Assembly (NCBI GenBank): GCA_033977485.1
Contig: CM066988.1
Span: 54,807,649-54,871,648 of the forward strand
Source of the DNA: Hydrangea macrophylla
Lineage: Eukaryota > Streptophyta > Magnoliopsida > Cornales > Hydrangeaceae
Direction: 5' to 3'
Length of the DNA: 64,000 bases
In this document: positions 58,343 through 64,000 of the stretch, piece by piece
Layout: each line of letters begins with the position of its first letter
Position numbering within the stretch: the stretch's first letter is position 1
Program-made: the position numbers and the translations under genes
Notes under the pieces: model-generated
What the model saw: the letters and a program-made list of their open reading frames with translations, nothing else
The model's database searches: none
What the model was told of the DNA's origin: nothing

Positions 58343-60634
58343 CTCTCTCTCTAACGGCCACTACTACTACCACAATACACCACCCTCACTCACCACCAAA
58401 ACAGCCCCCCACAAACAGCCCCCCTTAATCCTCTCAAAGGAAAAAATCAAAAGAAAAGAACAAAAGAAAAGAAAGAAAAAAAAAAAAAAAAAAACTCCCA
58501 CATCTCTCACTCCTCTCCTTAATCTCTCTCCCTCACTCTCCTAAATCTCTCCCTCGCTTCTCCCTCTCGAACAGCCAAATACCTCCCTAATTCCCCCCTC
58601 CCCTCCCTTGCCCAGACCAAAAGAAATAAAAGCCCAGGCAGCCAGTACGCGCCCAGCACATAGAGTGAGCCCCTCCCCCATGCACATTGGTTTTTAGACC
58701 TTTTGTACGTGCTTTTTTTCTGTGCAAATATGTTAAAACATAATTATATGACTAATTGTGCATTAAAAGCACGGGTCATAGCTCCCGAAATAGCCCCGGC
58801 ACGTGCTGTGGCACGTAACCCAGTCCACGCAGCACGCGGGCAACACGTGCACAACACGCGCGTATGAGACCCTCTCCCGTGCACGCTAATTTTCAGAACT
58901 TTGGCACGTGCTTTTTTCCGGGCATATGATTTAAAATGCATTAACATGGTTGTGTTTCAGTTTTCATAGTGTGTACATATGATTAGCACACTGTTTGGTA
59001 TACATTTTTGTATATCAATTATAAGTGTGATTGTAATAGAAACCTATCACGTATTGCAAACCGTGCGTAGGAATTGTATGTCGTTTGTTCCCATAAGTCT
59101 AGTTGATCGTGTGTGAGGTATAAGTTTTGGTATCGTGCCTCTACGAGTGCAGGAACTTGTTTCGACCACCCAAAACCTCAAAACTTAATTATAAAATGCC
59201 TAAGGATATAATTTTGCATATTATCGTGTAACTTGCAAACGGTGTGTAGGAATTGCGTGCCGTTTGTTCCCGCAAGTCTAGCTGGTCGTGTGTGAGGTAT
59301 AAGTTCCAGTCTCATGCCTTTCTGAGTGTCAAAACTCGTTTTGATCCCCCAAAACCTCAAAACTTAGTTATAAAAGGCCTAAGGATATTATTATGCGTAT
59401 TATCGCATAACTTGCAAACCGTGTGTAGGAATTACATGCCGTTTGTTCCTGTAAGTTTAGTTGGTCATGTGTGAGGTGTGAGTTTCGGTCTCGTGCCTCT
59501 CTAAGTGCCAGAACTCGTTTTGACCACCCAAAACCTCAAACTTAGTTATAAAAGCCTAAGGAGATGATTTTGCGTATTATCGCGTAACATGTAAACCGTG
59601 TGTAGGAATTGCGTGCCGTTTATTTTCACATGTCTAGTTAGTCATGTGTGAGGTGTGGGTTTTGGTCTCATGCTTTTCTGAGTGCCAGAACTCATTTCGA
59701 CCCCCCAAAACCTCAAAACTTAGATATAAAAGCCTAAGGAGATGATTTTTTGTATTAGCGCGTAACTTGCAAATCGTGTGTAGGAATTGCGTACCGTTTA
59801 TTCCCACAATTCTAGTTGTTCATGTGTGAGGTGTGGGTTCAGGTCTCGTGCTTTTCTAAGTGCTGGAACTCGTTTCGACCCCCCAAAACATCAAAACTTT
59901 GTTATAAAAGCCTAAGGAGATGATCTTGCGTATTATCGTGTAACTTGTAAATCGTGTGTAAGAATTGCGTGTCGTTTATTCTTGTAAGTCTAGTTAGTCG
60001 TGTGTGAGGTATGGGTCCGGTCTTGTGCTTTTTTGAGTGCCAGAACTCGTTTCGACCATCCAAAACCTCAAAACTTAGATATAAAAGCCTAAGGAGATGA
60101 TTTTGCGTATTAGCGCGTAACTTGCAAACCGTGTGTAGGAATTCCGTGCCATTTATTCCCGCAAGTTTAGTTGGTCATTTGTGAGGTGTGAGTTCCGGTC
60201 TCGTGCTTTTCTGAGTGCCAGAACTCATTTCGATCCCCCATAACCTCAAAACTTAGTTATAGAAGCCTAAGGAGTTGATTTTGCGTATTATCGCGTAACT
60301 TGCAAACCGTGTGTAGGAATTACGTGTCGTTTATTCCTGCAAGTCTAGTTGGTCGTGTGTGAAGTGTAGGTTCCGGTCTTGTGCTTTTCTGAGTACCGAA
60401 ACTCGTTTCGACCACCCAAAACCTCAAAACTTAGTTATAAAAGCCTAAAGAGATGATTTTGCGTATTATCGCATAACTTGCAAACCATGTGTAGGAATTG
60501 CGTGTCGTTTATTCCCAGAAGTCTAGTTGGTCGTGTCTGAGGTGTGGGTTCTGGTCTCATGCTTTTCCGAGTACCGAAACTCGTTTCGACCACCCAAAAC
60601 CTCAAGTCTCTCTCCCTATCTCTCTCCCCATCAA

Positions 60635-60668
<34 letters not shown>

Positions 60669-60830
60669 ACGGCCACTACTACCCCCACAATACACCACCC
60701 TCACTCACCACCAAAACAACCCACCACAAATAACTCCCCTTAATCCTCTCAAAGAAAAAAAAAATCAAAAGAAAACAAAAAAAGAAAAAAGAAAACTCCC
60801 ACATCAAAAAACTAACACGATAAAATTAAC
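58140..60830. repeat. Tandem array of about 178 bp units with a flanking CT-repeat duplication
   Basis: Units of the form CGTAACTTGCAAACCGTGTGTAGGAATTGCGTG.CGTTT..TCTAGTTGGTCGTGTGTGAGGTGTGGGTTCCGGTCTCGTGC.. end CACCCAAAACCTCAA. They start near 58146, 59048, 59227, 59405, 59583, 59760, 59938, 60116, 60294 and 60472. After the first and the last unit the same block follows: a CT microsatellite, CGGCCACTACTAC, CACAATACACCACCCTCACTCACCACC and CCTTAATCCTCTCAAAG. A separate pair of repeats of about 190 bp with CACGTGC words lies at 58660-58945. ORFs in the array are artefacts. Confidence 0.9.
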
Positions 60831-60833
60831 TAT

Positions 60834-62440
60834 TTGAAACATAACTTACCATCTCATACTGCTGATGATCAACCCATCAAGTCCAAGCTAGCATTAAATG
60901 CGTCCATCCGCTCCTCCATTGTCAAGAGTTTTTCTTTCATTGCTTCAGTCTCTTTTTTGGCATGTTCAGCTTCTTTTTTGGCTTGTTCAGCCTCTTTGAT
61001 CGCCTATTCAGCCCTCTCATTTGCCACTCGCATTCGCACATCACATGTAGTGTGTGAAGCGGACTTAGACGATGAAGCGACCACCCCATGTCTGAGGCCA
61101 ATAGCATATCCGGGCCTGTACCCCAATACTTTATCAAATATTTCCTTATCAGTCAGTGGTGTCGACCCATCTGGGGTAGGTTGAGACTTCATTTGTACCA
61201 TGCGGTCCTACAATATACAAGTAACTAGTATTAATACAATTGTTTCAAAATGGAATGTATCGTTGTAATAAATTACAAATTAAACTTACATAATTATCAT
61301 GTGAATTCTCACTACCCCAACGACCGGTTTTTGGGTTGTAATGCGTTTTGTAATACAGGTCTATGGGGCTCACATCTGTAACCGTCACTGTACCCGAGTC
61401 TTGGGTTTGCGACTGTCGATCCTTTACCTGTGTATTGAACATATGATGTTATTATAATAGTCAAATATTTATAAGAATGATGTTAACCTCATCTATGTAT
61501 TGAACTCTGCAACAATTACCATATTGTAACGATGTTCAATAAATGACATAGATCCGCCGGTGTGACGTGCCTTCTGCATCGATTGACAGGTAACATTTTG
61601 CTGGCTAACGATCTGTAGTTATAAATAGTTAACACGTTAGGTCACATGGCCTTAGTAGTACTATTAAATAAGAAAGAATTCAAATTATATTATATCACCT
61701 AGAACTGTTCACTCGAATACCATTCGCAGCAAACATTCCAATCATCTAGTGACACGCCTGGCGGGGGGTTAGGGGGGGGGGGATTCTCGCTCTTTAGGAA
61801 ATACTTGTGGAGCCCGTGCCTGTATACCCTTAAATGTTGGCTCAAATATTTATTGATGGCATCCAAGGTATAGGCATCATCAAGGTTAATATCAAATGAT
61901 TGCTACACAGTCATTAACAAGAAACATATTAGTCACATCGATTGAATTTAGTAGAATTAACGCTAACTAAGTGAAACATATAACACTATTACCTTGATTT
62001 GTGCGTACCATTGAAGTTTCATCGAACTTGTGATATCCTTCCAACCAGCAACAGCCGATGTATCATGCATCTGAGCAATAATGCCAAATTTAGCCTTGAA
62101 AAGATCACTATTCTCTCCTACTGGTACCCACAGGTCCTTTTGGATCACAATCGGGAGCGGATGCCCATAATTCTCTGCTAATTTCTTTAGCAACTTCACA
62201 TTCTTTGACCTCCCTCGACCCTGCTGAGTACATGTCGATGCTGTTGAAAGATGTTTTTAATAACAATTTGATGTAGTAAAACAAAAGTTGCATTTTTTTT
62301 CCTCAAATACAATAATAAGATCTTACCAACGCTGCTCGAGGGAGTCGGTATAGTGTCGAGAGTCGGTATGGAAAGAATTGGCTCAGAGTAGGGCCCAGCA
62401 TGCATCCGTGTATGGCGTCATCTAGGAGCCATATCTACAA
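60834..62440 (-). pseudogene. TNPA/Ptta-type (Transposase_24) gene of CACTA 3
   Basis: Spliced structure on the minus strand. Exon 1 starts near 62430 (MAPR, then a TGA where CGA is expected, RHTRMHAGPYSEP..). Exon 2 at about 62215-61993 has KNVKLLKKLAENYGHPLPIVIQKDLWVPVGENSDLFKAKFGIIAQ..GWKDITSSMKLQWY. Exon 3 at about 61905-61700 has QSFDINLDDAYTLDAINKYL..GVSLDDWNVCCEWYSSEQF. Exon 4 at about 61620-61520 has QNVTCQSMQKARHTGGSMSF. Exon 5 is VKDRQSQTQDSGTVTVTDVSPIDLYYKTHYNPKTGRW, ending in GTAAGTTT. The last exon, from 61210, has LTDKEIFDKVLGYRPGYAIGL, then a Lys/Glu coiled coil (AKKEAEHAKKETEAMKEKL) with a stop near 61005. The family binds subterminal repeats. Two stops make this copy defective. 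Confidence 0.75.
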
Positions 62441-62577
62441 AATGAACACATGCAATAGCAATAATAGCAACATATATATAAAACAATATCTGGCAATGGT
62501 TCTCGTAAATTAATAAAACATACACATTCTATAAAGACTCAATACCACTAATGTCTGAATAACATAAAAATACATTA

Positions 62578-63360
62578 TCAATCATCTAAATTAGTATCTT
62601 CATCAGTTAGGATTAATTCATCAACATCGTCACAATATTCCATTAATGTTTCATCTTCAGCGTCACTTTCATCATCATTAAACAAATCTGGGTCTAATTG
62701 CACTTGAGGGATGACAGCACTAATATTAACATGATCTGATTCTGCACCTGACCTATTCAAAGCCAATGTTACATCTTCTTGGCCACCAGGCTGGACAACA
62801 CCGCGATTAACCGATTGGTACTCTTCTTGGAAGGCCACTTCTGTCATGTCTACATCTTCATCTATCATTGTCACTTCAGGAACATCATATAAATTCTGTG
62901 GCTTTATTTTCTATACTACATGCCAATCACCTTTGTATTTTGTATCTTTAAGATAAAATACTTGTTTCGCTTGAGATGCCAGCACATAAGGATCATCCTT
63001 ATAACGCGTTTGTGATGCATTAATACTTGTGAAGTGTACATCGGTGTGTATTCCAGTTCTATTGTTACCGACATCCCACCAATCACACTTGAACAATAGT
63101 ACGGGTTTTAAAAACAATAATCCAACTCTATAATATCTTTGATAATCCTATAGAACTCTAACTCTTGATTTACCTCGTACACCCCTTCAACCACAACACC
63201 ACTATTTTGCATTTGCCGGTGCATTTCACATTCCTTGGTGTGAAACCAAATGCCATCAATAATGCATCTAGTGTATCGCTTAACTTGTTTATCAGGCTCA
63301 CATGCTAAGGCATATAGTCTGTCAGTAGCTTCAGGCGAGTTCTATTCTCGCAATAGTTTA
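62578..63360 (-). pseudogene. TNP2 C-terminal region (DUF4216 type) of CACTA 3
   Basis: The exon begins after AACAG near 63360: IKLLRE, a TAG, NSPEATDRLYALACEPDKQVKRYTRCIIDGIWFHTKECEMHRQMQNSGVVVEGVYE.., then (frameshift near 63130) LLFKCDWWDVGNNRTGIHTD..YKDDPYVLASQAKQVFYLKDTKYKGDWHVV. After a TAG comes KIKPQNLYDVPEV and an acidic tail ending at 62578 (..DESDAEDETLMEYCDD..). This is the conserved C-terminal module of plant En/Spm TNP2 transposases. Two stops and one frameshift. Confidence 0.82.
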
Positions 63361-63439
63361 ATCTGTTATCATGACACTTATTAAAATATAATATAAGTTA
63401 TGTGACAAATTCATTTATTCATTTAGTCTTGACACTTAC

Positions 63440-63990
63440 ACGATCTCCGAACCATTTAGCAAACTGTTGTTGTTGTGCTTTATCTATATCGATCACGTTT
63501 TGTTGCTTCAATTCAACCTTATGTTCCCTGTATTAGCAATTAATATGATGATTTAAAAGTTAATCACATAAGTAACACACATTCAACACATCTATCATCA
63601 ACTTACTCAAAATAACTCAGTGTCTCATCACAATTATTCAGCACAGTGTAATGAGCTTTTCCCCATTCGAGTTCGGGGCAGAATTCGTAGGAGACCAAGG
63701 GGACCCGATTCTCTAGGATCACTACTACTTGAGGCATCCCCTTGAGGCATGACATGACTCATCGAGCCCCCATCCAAGTCTGCTAACATTTCTCGCAAAC
63801 CTTCATTACCATCACCATAGGGTTCATCGTCATCCTCATCCTCGCTCAATACTTCATAATCCTCCCCGTGATTGACCCATATAGTATAATTGATATCCAT
63901 CCCTTTATCGAGCAAATGCGCTTTCACTATATCTATGTGCCAAAATACCCTATTCCCGCACATCACACACGGACATATTATCCTACTACC
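63440..63990 (-). pseudogene. TNP2 N-terminal transposase-associated domain joined to its C-terminal part, core missing
   Basis: From the right edge: IICPCVMCGNRVFWHIDIVKAHLLDKGMDINYTIWVNHGE is the transposase-associated zinc domain that opens TNP2 proteins, followed by an acidic linker (SEDEDDDEPYGDG) and ..SSSSDP. Within about 30 codons the sequence passes, in another frame, to CPELEWGKAHYTVLNNCDETLSYF, a segment that lies after the catalytic core in full-length proteins. It then splices (GTAAGTTG..TAATACAG, about 63605-63531) to GEHKVELKQQNVIDIDKAQQQQFAKWFGDR|GTAAGT. The several hundred residues of Transposase_21 core are absent. Confidence 0.75.
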
Positions 63991-64000
63991 ACTGTCTGTA

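Larger units (their letters stand above)
57275..64000 (-). mobile_element. CACTA (En/Spm) element with transposase genes (CACTA 3), right end outside the window
   Basis: Starts CACTACAACAAATCTTC at 57275 after ATG (57272-57274), inside the copia linker region. It has subterminal repeats (57280-57770), a long tandem array, and two minus-strand genes in the order TNP2-like then TNPA/Ptta-like, so 57275 is the 3' terminus relative to transcription. The second terminus and TSD are beyond 64000. Confidence 0.9.

Noticed and set aside
58207..58544. Ser/Leu-rich ORFs in the 58.2-58.5 kb region and similar ones near 60.5-60.8 kb
   Set aside because: Created by the CT microsatellite and the tandem units; repeated identically in both blocks.
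58140..60830. CRISPR-like array
   Set aside because: Direct repeats of about 178 bp without unique spacers in a plant transposon; a tandem repeat, not a CRISPR.

Overview
The window is nuclear DNA of a flowering plant, probably a eudicot. It is AT-rich and consists almost entirely of nested, partly decayed transposable elements. The evidence is plant-type Ty3-gypsy lineages (Athila, Tat, Tekay and another chromovirus), a Ty1-copia element, an L1-type LINE, CACTA (En/Spm), Mutator-like and hAT-like DNA elements, and fragments of plant genes with GT..AG introns. I see no intact single-copy host gene, tRNA or rRNA. The species cannot be named from the sequence.

Layout. Positions 1-3346 hold the 3' end and a 3.1 kb LTR of a Gypsy element that cuts into the gag of an Athila element. 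Athila runs 3347 to about 9921 and resumes at 39882-41118 with its polypurine tract and 3' LTR. A Tat element (about 9922-39881) lies inside Athila. Inside the Tat gag, at 11743-30502, is a complete Tekay element on the minus strand, with 2.85-2.89 kb LTRs, TSD CAAAC, PBS, PPT, and gag to chromodomain integrase. Inside the Tekay integrase gene is a 7.4 kb CACTA element (15620-23037) carrying exons of host genes: a KIN-5 kinesin tail and an ALIS/CDC50 exon. Inside the captured kinesin intron is a Mutator-like element (20347-21630) with a perfect 9-bp TSD. This gives a five-level nest with a readable order: Athila, Tat, Tekay, CACTA, MULE. The Tat 3' region also carries an Athila-like LTR and a second LTR fragment (36406-39299).

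From 41119 to 43022 a chromovirus 5' LTR and gag abut an antisense SPO11/TopVIA-like coding fragment. From 43.4 to 50.4 kb there are simple repeats, palindromes, an array of about 180 bp repeats ending in a CACTA terminus, and several MITEs, one nested in another. A 5'-truncated LINE lies at 50.4-52.35 kb. A minus-strand copia element lies at 55159-57271. The window closes with a CACTA element that starts at 57275 and runs off the right edge. It encodes, on the minus strand, a core-deleted TNP2 gene and a spliced TNPA/Ptta-type gene, separated from its terminus by an array of about 178 bp repeats.

Almost all coding regions are damaged by stops or frameshifts. Several of the stops look like C-to-T changes (CGA to TGA, CAG to TAG), as expected for methylated, silenced repeats. 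The most unusual content is the multi-gene capture by the CACTA element, the SPO11-like fragment fused to a gag remnant, the extra leader ORF of the Tekay element, and the repeated GC-rich words found in unrelated LTRs.
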